This document shows, piece after piece, positions 1 to 7,891 of a stretch of DNA of 64,000 bases; position 1 is the first letter of the stretch; each line of letters starts with the position of its first letter. The notes beneath the pieces are model-generated. The model was not told where the DNA came from and did not search any database. It saw only the letters and a list, made by a program, of their open reading frames with translations. The stretch comes from Bartonella fuyuanensis. Its GTDB lineage: Bacteria > Pseudomonadota > Alphaproteobacteria > Rhizobiales > Rhizobiaceae. The stretch spans positions 1 to 64,000 of the forward strand of contig NZ_JACIFE010000004.1 of NCBI RefSeq assembly GCF_014197255.1, written 5' to 3'. The translations under genes were made by a program, and so were the position numbers.

Positions 1-36
1 GACAGATCTTGCATTAAGAGGGTTCATAAGAGCCAT
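1..36 (-). CDS. Phage-type tyrosine integrase, N-terminal 12 codons only (cut by window edge)
   Basis: Reading leftward from an ATG at 34-36, twelve codons give MALMNPLNARSV. This matches the first residues of the integrase remnant at 38313-38651 (MALMNRLKARAV). In that copy the continuation resembles the Arm-DNA-binding (DUF4102) N-terminus of phage integrases, so this is inferred to be the start of a second integrase copy. Only 36 bases are visible, so its completeness is unknown. The shared upstream sequence out to 205 strengthens the call. Confidence 0.5.
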   Translation of the reverse strand, partial: MALMNPLNARSV

Positions 37-205
37 TTTTAATTCTTTCTTATACAAATTTGATCCACACACTCATCCCACTTGTGATGTGCGAAGGAGT
101 GGTTTTGATTGATTCAAGATAAGCAGGTTTGAAATGAGAGAATCTTACGTTATTCTGGTCTTTAATTCCATATGAATAATGCTAAATTATCATTATAAAT
201 CAATA
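1..205. repeat. Integrase 5' end and upstream region, copy 1 of a dispersed repeat
   Basis: Positions 1-205 align end to end, without obvious large gaps, to 38616-38820. Identical blocks include ataagagccattttta around the start codon, gaaatgagagaatcttacg and attatcattataaatcaata at the far end. The repeat covers the first codons of an integrase on the minus strand plus about 170 bp upstream of it. Similarity stops near 205; the DNA that follows is unrelated in the two copies. Confidence 0.8.
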
Positions 206-508
206 TATTATCAAAACATATAAAGGTATAATCTTGATGGGTGTAAGAAGAACTTGCAAATGAATTTTTTATATCCCAGTGGAAACTTTCTTTTTTATGT
301 TCATATAGCTAATATCACTTTATGAGAAGGGTGATATTTTATTATAATTGATTATAATAAATCTCCATTTCAATTGAAAAAACAATTAAATAAAAATTCT
401 GTTATTATGCTGATGATAGTATAAAAGAGTGAAAATTTTTGTAAATTAAAGGTAAGTATTTTTCTATTTATAAAGAGAGAGTTATGGGGATATGAGAGTA
501 GTACCCTT
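206..508. other. Intergenic DNA without recognisable genes
   Basis: About 300 bp of AT-rich DNA between the integrase-associated repeat and dusA. I see no ORF worth calling, no RNA gene and no convincing terminator. It presumably carries the dusA promoter, but no clear -35/-10 pair can be picked out. Confidence 0.5.
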
Positions 509-1489
509 ATGATATTTTACAATCTTCCATCGCCTGTAAAATTCGCAGTAGCACCAATGTTGGATTGGACAGACCGACATTGCAGGTTTTTTTATCGTCT
601 TTTAACGAAAAAAGCACTTCTTTATACGGAAATGATAGTAGCAGATGCTGTCATTCATGGTGTTCGCGAACAGTTGTTGGCTTTTAGCCATAAGGAATGT
701 CCAGTTGCATTGCAATTAGGGGGGGCAGATCCACAAAAGTTAGCAGAGGCTGCACGGATTGCTGAAGATTTTGGCTATAATGAAATAAATCTCAATGTCG
801 GTTGCCCATCCAATCGTGTTCAAGCAGGAGTATTTGGAGCTTGTTTGATGTTACATCCAGATATTGTGGCAAATGCTGTAGAAGCGATGAAACGCGTGGT
901 TACTATACCTGTAACTATCAAATGTCGGATTGGAGTGGATGAACAAGATGAAGAAATAGCGTTAGATCTTTTAGCTAATCAGGTTTGGAATGCTGGATGT
1001 GATGCACTCTGGATCCATGCACGCAAGGCATGGCTACAAGGATTAAGTCCGAAAGAAAATCGCAATATTCCTCCCCTTAATTATGAAAGGGTTTATAAAT
1101 TAAAACGTAAATATCTCCATAAATTCATTGGGATAAATGGTGGAATTAAATCGATTGATGAAATCAAAGAGCATTTAATTTTCTGTGATGCCGTTATGGT
1201 TGGTCGCCAAGTTTATCATAATCCAACTTTGTTAAAACATATTGATTTTGAACTTTATGGTGAGTCGAAAAATAATCTGAGTGAAAGGGATCTTATTGAG
1301 GTTATGTGTGATTATGCGGCTCGGCATATTGCATCAGGGGGACAGCTTTCTCATGTGACACGTCACATGATTGGTTTATTTCATGGGTGGAAAGGGGCAC
1401 GTCGATGGCGGCAAATCCTGTCAAATAATGCAACAAAGCCAAATGCAGATATATATATTTTGAAAGAAGCTTTTTATGCTCTCATTTAA
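509..1489 (+). CDS. dusA: tRNA-dihydrouridine synthase DusA
   Basis: Reduces uridines to dihydrouridine in the D-loop of tRNAs, using FMN and NADPH, in the cytoplasm. The 326-residue protein has the usual Dus length. It opens with the TIM-barrel motif AVAPMLDWTD near residue 13 and carries GCPSNRVQAGVFGACLM near 98-114, whose first Cys (about 99) is the catalytic acid. The segment GLSPKENRNIPPL is typical of the DusA branch rather than DusB or DusC. The ATG at 509 has only a weak upstream Shine-Dalgarno sequence, but no better in-frame start exists nearby. It stands alone, with gaps of about 300 bp on both sides. Confidence 0.93.
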   Translation: MIFYNLPSPVKFAVAPMLDWTDRHCRFFYRLLTKKALLYTEMIVADAVIHGVREQLLAFSHKECPVALQLGGADPQKLAEAARIAEDFGYNEINLNVGCPSNRVQAGVFGACLMLHPDIVANAVEAMKRVVTIPVTIKCRIGVDEQDEEIALDLLANQVWNAGCDALWIHARKAWLQGLSPKENRNIPPLNYERVYKLKRKYLHKFIGINGGIKSIDEIKEHLIFCDAVMVGRQVYHNPTLLKHIDFELYGESKNNLSERDLIEVMCDYAARHIASGGQLSHVTRHMIGLFHGWKGARRWRQILSNNATKPNADIYILKEAFYALI

Positions 1490-1817
1490 TAACAGTTTGA
1501 TAATTAACCTATGTTATTGAGATTCTTTGTGCTTTAATTATTTTGATCAGTTCAATTTTATAAGATTTTGAAAGTTTATAGCTTTTATTATAGAAAAAAT
1601 GTTAGGCTTTTATACTAAACAACATGTTGATTTCTCTTGTTTCCTAGAAAAATAGGGTAAAGGCGTAATATAAAGATAATAATAAGATATTGATAATACA
1701 AAAACCATTGCTTTCATTATGTTTAAGGTTTTTAAAACATTGTTTTAAAAAGCAATAAATTATTCATATCCTGTATTTATGACGTGATTTTCATTAAACA
1801 TTTAAAGAGGTATCCTC
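1490..1817. other. Intergenic DNA upstream of cobT, nothing recognised
   Basis: 328 bp of AT-rich sequence with no supportable ORF or RNA gene. I looked for a cobalamin riboswitch ahead of cobT and did not see the expected B12-box or compact GC-rich stems. Confidence 0.5.
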
Positions 1818-2816
1818 ATGACCGCTAGTCCATTTGATGATTTTCGTGCCTTGCTTACAAATTTACCTGTTGCTGATGAATTTTCTATAATTTTAGCAAA
1901 AAAACGTCAAAAAAACTTAACAAAAGCGCAAGGAGCTTTAGGGAAGATGGGAGATCTTGCTGTTTGGTATGCGGGGTGGAGAGGTACAGAAAAACCTATC
2001 GTAACGCGACCTTTAGTCGCTATTTTTTCTGGAAATCATGGTATCGTAGAAGAGAATGTTACACCATTTCCACAATCTATGACACAAAAGATGGTACAAA
2101 ATTTTGCCTCTGGTGGTGCTGCTATCAACCAAATTTGTATAGCTTATGATCTTGGATTAAAAATATTTGATTTAGCATTGGAATATCCAACAATGAATAT
2201 TACGAAGGCTGCTGCAATGGATGAACGGAGTGCAGCTGCTACAATGGCATTTGGAATGGAATCTATTGCTGGTGGAACAGATCTTTTATGTATTGGTGAA
2301 ATGGGGATTGGAAACACAATAATAGCTTCAGCGCTATGCTTAGCATTGTTTGGTGGCGAAGTTGAAGAGTGGATAGAAAATGGTATGGGATCGGAGGATG
2401 ATTTTTATCAGCGTAAAATAGCAGCGGTTAAGACAGCAGTTTCTTTGCATAGGAAGCATTTTAATGATCCTTTTGAGACGATGCGTTGCCTAGGAGGGCG
2501 TGAAATTGCTGCGATGGTTGGTGCCATTTTAGCGGCAAGAATGGAAAAAATACCCGTTATTTTAGATGGTTTTGTGGCAACCGCGGCTGCAGCAGTTCTT
2601 TATAAAATGCATCCAAAAGCTCTTGATCACATCCTTGTTGGGCATGTTTCTTCTGAAAAAGTTCATCGTAAACTCTTAAAAAAAATCGGTAAAGAACCAC
2701 TTCTAGATTTTGGAATGCAGCTTGGTGAAGGGACAGGAGCAGCTATGGCAGCTGGTATCGTCAAAGCTGCTGTTTTAACACATGCACAAATGACAGTTTT
2801 GGAACAAAAAGTTTAA
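1818..2816 (+). CDS. cobT: Nicotinate-nucleotide--dimethylbenzimidazole phosphoribosyltransferase
   Basis: Family activity: transfers ribose phosphate from nicotinate mononucleotide to 5,6-dimethylbenzimidazole, making alpha-ribazole phosphate for the lower loop of cobalamin. The 332-residue protein has the CobT hallmarks GNHGIVEENVTPFPQ around residues 72-86, the Gly-rich GEMGIGNT segment, and the C-terminal LGEGTGAAMA with the expected catalytic Glu near 304. The ATG at 1818 has GAGG about 7 nt upstream. No other cobalamin gene lies in this window. It may serve salvage, since the rest of the pathway is not visible here. It converges with the Lrp-type gene. Confidence 0.92.
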   Translation: MTASPFDDFRALLTNLPVADEFSIILAKKRQKNLTKAQGALGKMGDLAVWYAGWRGTEKPIVTRPLVAIFSGNHGIVEENVTPFPQSMTQKMVQNFASGGAAINQICIAYDLGLKIFDLALEYPTMNITKAAAMDERSAAATMAFGMESIAGGTDLLCIGEMGIGNTIIASALCLALFGGEVEEWIENGMGSEDDFYQRKIAAVKTAVSLHRKHFNDPFETMRCLGGREIAAMVGAILAARMEKIPVILDGFVATAAAAVLYKMHPKALDHILVGHVSSEKVHRKLLKKIGKEPLLDFGMQLGEGTGAAMAAGIVKAAVLTHAQMTVLEQKV

Positions 2817-2853
2817 ATGCTTGAAAGATTATAAAATGAATATAAAAAAACTA

Positions 2854-3345
2854 TTAAGGGTTTTGCTCATTTGTCTTTTCATGTAGTTTAATATAATTAA
2901 GTGGAAGTTCCGTTGTATATTTAATCTGTTCCATTGCGAAAGAAGATGAGACATCACGGATATCGATTTTAGAGATTAATTTTTTATAAAAAAGATCATA
3001 AGCTTCAATATTGGGAACAACGATACGCAATAAATAGTCAATATCGCCACTCATTCGATAAAATTCAATGACCTCACGGAATTCTTGTACAATTTTTGAA
3101 AAACGCTTAAACCATTCATGGCTATGTGTATTTGTACGAATAGAAACAAAAACAGTGACGTGTGCATTTACTTTCTCTGGAGAAAGAACAGCAACGCGAC
3201 GTTGAATAACACCATCTTCTTCAAGTTTTTGAATTCTACGCCAGCAAGGAGTAGTCGAAAGTCCAACTTTTTTAGCAATATCAGCGACAGAAAGTGTTGC
3301 GTTTTCTTGTAAAAGATGTAGAATTTTTCGATCGAGACGGTCCAT
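2854..3345 (-). CDS. Lrp/AsnC-family transcriptional regulator
   Basis: DNA-binding regulator of the leucine-responsive (feast/famine) family. The 163-residue protein begins MDRLDRKILHLLQENATLS and has an AsnC-type helix-turn-helix in the first 60 residues (ADIAKKVGLSTTPCWRRIQKLEEDGVI). The RAM ligand/oligomerisation domain occupies roughly residues 65-150. The GDIDYLLRIV motif is typical of the family. The effector cannot be read from sequence. Its stop faces the cobT stop 37 bp away, and its start is 22 bp from the end of the glycosylase-like gene, so the two minus-strand genes may be cotranscribed. Confidence 0.9.
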   Translation of the reverse strand: MDRLDRKILHLLQENATLSVADIAKKVGLSTTPCWRRIQKLEEDGVIQRRVAVLSPEKVNAHVTVFVSIRTNTHSHEWFKRFSKIVQEFREVIEFYRMSGDIDYLLRIVVPNIEAYDLFYKKLISKIDIRDVSSSFAMEQIKYTTELPLNYIKLHEKTNEQNP

Positions 3346-3367
3346 ATTTTTTTCCTAATACTTTAAT

Positions 3368-3997
3368 TTATAAAAATTTACGCACTAAACGACGCAGATA
3401 TACAATAAGCTCATCGTTAAACCATGGGTTTTTCTGTAACCAAAAGGTATTTCGCCATGATGGATGAGGCAAAGGCATAACACTATAGCCTCGAGGTTGA
3501 GGGATGGAAAGGATATTTCTCCAATCGCTAACAGTTGCTGAAACGGTTTTATGTTTTAATTCTGCAATATGCCACTTTTGCGCATAACTGCCAATAGCAA
3601 GAACAAGCTTTATTTGAGACATCTCTTGAAATATCTTTTCATGCCATATTTCTCGACATTCACGTCTTGGTGGTAAATCAGCTTTATTTTTGTCATAGCC
3701 TGGAAAACAAAATCCCATAGGAACAATAGCAAAGAGAGATCTATTATAAAATTCTTCTTTTGTGACATTGAGCCAATTACGTAATCTTTCACCAGAACGG
3801 TCATTAAAAGGTATAGAAGTTTCATGGACACGTAATCCTGGTGCTTGGCCTGCAATTGCAATCAAAGCAGTCTTGGATAAATAAACGACAGGATTTGGTT
3901 CATGAGGAAGAGGAGGAAAATAATGTGGTTGTTGGATACAAACTCGACAGGAGAAGATTTTTTTTTCAAGATTGATAATTTGGCAATACTGTCTCAT
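3368..3997 (-). CDS. Uracil-DNA glycosylase family protein
   Basis: Member of the uracil-DNA glycosylase superfamily, expected to remove damaged or deaminated bases from DNA. In the 209-residue protein the first active-site segment is seen as GQAPGLRVHETSIPFNDRSG (about residues 50-70) and the second as PLPHPSWRN near residue 175. An N-terminal CRVC element could be part of a metal site, but a full set of four Fe-S cysteines is not evident. Assignment to family 4 is therefore uncertain and the exact lesion specificity is unknown. It lies between the Lrp-type regulator and a nuclease gene on the same strand. Confidence 0.8.
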   Translation of the reverse strand: MRQYCQIINLEKKIFSCRVCIQQPHYFPPLPHEPNPVVYLSKTALIAIAGQAPGLRVHETSIPFNDRSGERLRNWLNVTKEEFYNRSLFAIVPMGFCFPGYDKNKADLPPRRECREIWHEKIFQEMSQIKLVLAIGSYAQKWHIAELKHKTVSATVSDWRNILSIPQPRGYSVMPLPHPSWRNTFWLQKNPWFNDELIVYLRRLVRKFL

Positions 3998-4025
3998 TGG
4001 TAAATAAAATTAAAAAATATTTTTC

Positions 4026-4589
4026 TTATTCTGTGCGAGGATTTGCTTTGCGCCATTCTTTCGGTCGTTGAAAACTTGATACCCATATTCCTTTTTTTTT
4101 GCTTCTAGCTTCTTGTTCTTCTTTAGGATATTCATAATAACTTACAGCCCAACCATTATTTACAATCATTGCATTGATGTTGCTAATTTGTTTTGTTTTA
4201 CATGTTGCGAGGATTCGATGATACTTATCTGTTTTATGCCAATGACATATAACAGTTTGATTTTTTAGTAGTTGTTCTAAATATTTTTTTGCTTCAAGCC
4301 CACAAGGGTAACGTGCTCCCTTTTTCCCACAAAATTGGTGGAGTTCAGGAGCATCAATTCCAGCCAGTCGAATTTTAATTGAAGAAATCATGATAGAATC
4401 ACCATCAATAATTAACGCATTTCCTTCAACAGAGTTTTGAGATAAAAATTTTTCTTTTTGAGCTAACGGCTGAGTCTGCTTAAAATAAATTGACATAATG
4501 ATAAGAATAATAACAACGACAAAAGTACTGAGACCAGTAATTTTTAGATGAAAGCTTCTTAAATTAAAATGAGAAAAAAACCTTTTCAT
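4026..4589 (-). CDS. Membrane-anchored thermonuclease-like (SNase-fold) protein
   Basis: Likely a secreted or membrane-tethered nuclease of the staphylococcal nuclease family. The 187-residue protein has one hydrophobic N-terminal segment (about residues 16-36), then an OB-fold SNase domain. Visible motifs are IRLAGIDAPELHQFCG, with the Arg and acidic residues of the active site, and KYHRILATC, with the second Arg. A basic, proline-containing tail follows. The substrate cannot be told from sequence, and members of this family in Rhizobiales are often left as hypothetical. It follows the glycosylase-like gene in the genome but is upstream of it in transcription, with a 28-bp gap. Confidence 0.8.
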   Translation of the reverse strand: MKRFFSHFNLRSFHLKITGLSTFVVVIILIIMSIYFKQTQPLAQKEKFLSQNSVEGNALIIDGDSIMISSIKIRLAGIDAPELHQFCGKKGARYPCGLEAKKYLEQLLKNQTVICHWHKTDKYHRILATCKTKQISNINAMIVNNGWAVSYYEYPKEEQEARSKKKGIWVSSFQRPKEWRKANPRTE

Positions 4590-4852
4590 GAAATAAAGAA
4601 ATTATTAACACCTTTATAACGCATTCTATTTAGTATCACGTATAATTCTTTCAAGAAAACTTTATTCATACAACGAATCGATATTTCGTTTTAATGACAA
4701 AATTTTTGTTAGATATCACAACAATAAGACATTCTGCAGGAAAATACTCTGCAGAACATATATAAGCAACTTCAATAATAAATTAATTTACCAAAATCCA
4801 TACCAAACACAGAACCCCACGTCCACAAAAACCCCACAATAAACTTTTAAAG
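4590..4852. other. Intergenic DNA, nothing recognised
   Basis: AT-rich gap upstream of the SNase-like gene and downstream of the rpmG terminator. No ORF of interest. It presumably holds the promoter for the 4589-to-2854 minus-strand genes, but none is clear. Confidence 0.4.
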
Positions 4853-4887
4853 AAAAAAAATGCTTTTCAGAAAGAATGTTGAAAGCA
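4853..4887 (-). terminator. Rho-independent terminator downstream of rpmG
   Basis: Read on the minus strand, a TGCTTTC arm pairs with GAAAAGCA across a 12-nt loop (one bulge) and is followed at once by a run of eight T. It sits about 55 bp past the rpmG stop, where a terminator is expected. Confidence 0.6.
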
Positions 4888-4940
4888 ATCGCCCTACATT
4901 TTTCGGCGTATAAAAGTCATCAATTCAATGATAAGTTTAC

Positions 4941-5108
4941 TTACTTAATTTTTGTTTCTTTAAATTCAACGTGTTTTTTTACAACTGGATCATATTTACG
5001 CTTGCTCATTTTATCTGTCATTGTACGGCTGTTTTTCTTTGTTACATAGAAAAAGCCAGTATCTGCAGTTGATAAAAGCTTGATCTTAATAGTTGCTGCT
5101 TTAGCCAT
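4941..5108 (-). CDS. rpmG: 50S ribosomal protein L33
   Basis: A 55-codon ORF reads [18 protein letters not shown] and ends VEFKETKIK, the full length and sequence pattern of the alphaproteobacterial L33 of the large ribosomal subunit. It includes the [15 protein letters not shown] stretch and lacks the zinc-binding CxxC pairs found in some L33 paralogs. It is shorter than 60 codons, hence easily missed. It sits downstream of topA and rnr on the same strand, as in related genomes, but a 503-bp gap suggests its own promoter. Confidence 0.95.
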   Translation of the reverse strand: MAKAATIKIKLLSTADTGFFYVTKKNSRTMTDKMSKRKYDPVVKKHVEFKETKIK

Positions 5109-5611
5109 AATGTAAAAACCCTATTTAGACTGAAAAAATATCATCGCTGCCAAAACTTATTTTTGACGTCATCAGATTCTCCGGCAACAGTAAGGATGTT
5201 CTCAAAAAAGTCAAGAGCTGATTAATTTTCTCATAAGTTGGATAAATACTAAAATGATGTAGAAACAAAAATAGCTATGGCAATTGCAAAACTAGAGGGA
5301 TTAAAGATATCCATAGATATTACGTGATCCCAGGTACCATAAAGTTCTCAGAAAACATAGGATAGCGCAATTTATCAGTGGATAGTAGCAATCTTTGGTA
5401 TAGTTGCTTAGAATGCTGTTAGAAGTTTAAGAGAAAAACATTCCCAAGCGTAAGAAAAGAGTGCTGTTTCATTCTCATGATAATCAATAGATAAACTATT
5501 ATAAGAGTCTGCGCTTATTTGAATATTATCGTAAGCAAGTATTGGTCAACATTGCACTTGGAATATAAAAAAGATAACGAAAAATGATGTATATTGACTT
5601 TTTATTTTTAA
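5109..5611. other. 503-bp intergenic region upstream of rpmG
   Basis: No supportable ORF. On the minus strand a TTGACT hexamer at 5209-5214 could be the -35 element of an rpmG promoter, but the -10 is not distinct. The rest may be decayed sequence; I recognise nothing in it. Confidence 0.4.
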
Positions 5612-7888
5612 TTAACAGTTTCTTCTTCTATAAAAAGTATGTTTTTGTTTTTTTAATTTGTTTTTATGGTAAGAAGCCAATGAAAATTTTAGTGGACGAG
5701 GTTTCGTTAGAAGCTCAAAATGTAAAGCACCAGAAAAAGGTTGTACAGTTATAAGTTTTACTTCTACAATATCACTTAGCTGATAGCCTTTGTAGTTACG
5801 CTGTCCTACAAGAATATGCTGTGCTTCATCAAAGTGATAATAATCATTTTTAAGTGTAGAAATATGAACAAAACCATCTGTATTGAGTTTATCAAGAGAG
5901 ATAAAAAGACCTGCTTTTGTAACTCCAGAGATGCGACCTATAAAAATACGGCCTATTTTATTTACTAAATAGTGAGCAACAAGCCGATCAGTAGTTTCTC
6001 TTTCAGCCATCATTGCACGGCGCTCATATAAAGAAATTTGTGTCGCAATTTCTGCAAGATTTTGTTCTTGTATATCTGTTAATTGATCATTTCCTAATTT
6101 AAGAGCTTTAATGAGTGCTCGATGAATAATGAGATCAGCATAACGACGAATCGGCGAGGTAAAATGTGTATAGTTCTGTAAATTCAAACCAAAATGGCCG
6201 TTATTTTTAGGGTTATATTCTGCTTGTGATTGTGAACGCAAAATAACTTGATTGACTAGGTCTTGTTGTTGAGTATGGGCGGCCTTTTCTAAAATTCTAT
6301 TAAGACGTGCTGATGTCAATTCTGTACTTCGGGAGAGTGGTATGCCTAAACTTTGAAGAAAATTCCGCAATATCTCTTGTTTAGCAAGAGAGGGTTTATC
6401 ATGAATCCGATAGATGAAGGGTTGATGATGTTTTTTTAATGTTTCAGAAGCGGCAATATTGGCTTGTATCATAAACTCTTCAATCAAACGATGTGCTTCT
6501 AGATGTTCTTCATTTATAACATCTTGGATGCATCCATTTTGATCAAGAATAATCTTTTTTTCTGTAATTTCTAATTTTAGTGGCTGTCGTCGGTTCCGCG
6601 CAGCTTTAAGGCATGTATAGGCTTCCCATAAGGGGTATAAGATATTCTCAAGTAGGGGGATGTTTCTTTCATTGATATGTTTTTTTCTTGCCAATTGCAC
6701 TTCTTGATAGGAGAGTTTGGCTTTTACACGCATCATAATACGGTGAAAACTATGTTTTCGTTTATTGCCGTTTGCATCAAAAATCATACGAACGGCTAAA
6801 GCTGGTCTTTCTTTTCCCTCACGCAGAGAGCATAAATCGTGAGAAAGACGTTCAGGCAGCATTGGTACAACGGTATCGGGAAAATAAACAGAATTTCCGC
6901 GTTTCAATGCTTCTTTATCTAAAGCACTTCCTGTTTTGATATAGTGAGAAACATCTGCAATGGCTACAATAACAATCCAGCCACCATTATTTGCAGAGTC
7001 CTTATCCTTTGTTGCATAAACTGCATCATCATGATCTTTTGCATCTGGTGGATCAATTGTAATAAATGGTAATTGTCGCCAATCTTCGCGATTATCCATC
7101 TTGGCAGCTTTGATATGTTTGACTTGCTTAAGAACGCTCTCAGGAAAAATATAAGGAATTCCTTTCGAAAGAAGGGCAATCATTGAAAGTGTTTTCTCAT
7201 TCTCAATATGTCCTAAAACATTTTTTATTTGTGCACTTTTCAGTCCATAACCAGTATTTTTTTTTATTTCTACTTCAACGAGATCACCAATTTTAATCTT
7301 CATTTCTGGAGATATTTCAGCAATGAGTTCACTAGTTTTGCGATCTATAGGATCAAGACGCCATTGGTTATTTTCCAGCTTTCGTACAACGCCAAATGTA
7401 CTCTTTGGAGATACATCAATTTTACGAATGATATGCCCTGTATAAGGAGAGCTTTGAGGATTTTTATTTCGAAAAATTTTTACAAGAATATGATCTCCAA
7501 CACCAATACTACCTCCTTTTATGTGATGAAAAGAGTGTATTGCAATATTAGGCTTTGTATCCTCTTCCCACTCAAGGGGTTGTGCGATAAAACAACCATC
7601 TTTATTATGTTCGATAATTTTCACTAAAGCAATAGGTGGTAGTTTTATCTTGTTTATTTCCCTTTTGCGCTGTTTAGATTTAGATATAAGATTTTGATCT
7701 TTTAATTCACGTAATATATTTTTAAGCCAAATGCGAGAATCGCCTTTTAAGTTAAAAGCTTTGGTGATTTCTCGTTTACTCAATTTGTTAGGATTCTCAT
7801 TTATAAAAGAAAGAATTTCTTTCTTATGAGGTAATTTTTCCCCTTTGAATGTATAAAGATATCTTACGTTTTTTTCATTTTTAGCCAA
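5612..7888 (-). CDS. rnr: Ribonuclease R
   Basis: Processive 3'-to-5' exoribonuclease that degrades structured RNA. The 758-residue protein has an N-terminal winged-helix region, cold-shock-type OB domains (about 80-240), the RNB catalytic domain with the metal-binding IDPPDAKDHDDAVY near 278-291, a C-terminal S1 domain (about 650-725) and a basic tail. The start is a TTG at 7886-7888, only 3 nt after the topA stop; an AAAGAGAT purine run at the end of topA serves as Shine-Dalgarno. Translation is therefore probably coupled to topA. Length and domain order are normal. Confidence 0.93.
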   Translation of the reverse strand: MAKNEKNVRYLYTFKGEKLPHKKEILSFINENPNKLSKREITKAFNLKGDSRIWLKNILRELKDQNLISKSKQRKREINKIKLPPIALVKIIEHNKDGCFIAQPLEWEEDTKPNIAIHSFHHIKGGSIGVGDHILVKIFRNKNPQSSPYTGHIIRKIDVSPKSTFGVVRKLENNQWRLDPIDRKTSELIAEISPEMKIKIGDLVEVEIKKNTGYGLKSAQIKNVLGHIENEKTLSMIALLSKGIPYIFPESVLKQVKHIKAAKMDNREDWRQLPFITIDPPDAKDHDDAVYATKDKDSANNGGWIVIVAIADVSHYIKTGSALDKEALKRGNSVYFPDTVVPMLPERLSHDLCSLREGKERPALAVRMIFDANGNKRKHSFHRIMMRVKAKLSYQEVQLARKKHINERNIPLLENILYPLWEAYTCLKAARNRRQPLKLEITEKKIILDQNGCIQDVINEEHLEAHRLIEEFMIQANIAASETLKKHHQPFIYRIHDKPSLAKQEILRNFLQSLGIPLSRSTELTSARLNRILEKAAHTQQQDLVNQVILRSQSQAEYNPKNNGHFGLNLQNYTHFTSPIRRYADLIIHRALIKALKLGNDQLTDIQEQNLAEIATQISLYERRAMMAERETTDRLVAHYLVNKIGRIFIGRISGVTKAGLFISLDKLNTDGFVHISTLKNDYYHFDEAQHILVGQRNYKGYQLSDIVEVKLITVQPFSGALHFELLTKPRPLKFSLASYHKNKLKKQKHTFYRRRNC

Positions 7889-7891
7889 AAT

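Noticed and set aside
1490-1817. Cobalamin riboswitch ahead of cobT
   Set aside because: No B12 box or suitable set of stems is visible in this AT-rich gap.
7229-7627. 132-codon open frame antisense to rnr
   Set aside because: Shadow of the RNase R coding sequence, with no Shine-Dalgarno and low-complexity Phe/Tyr composition.
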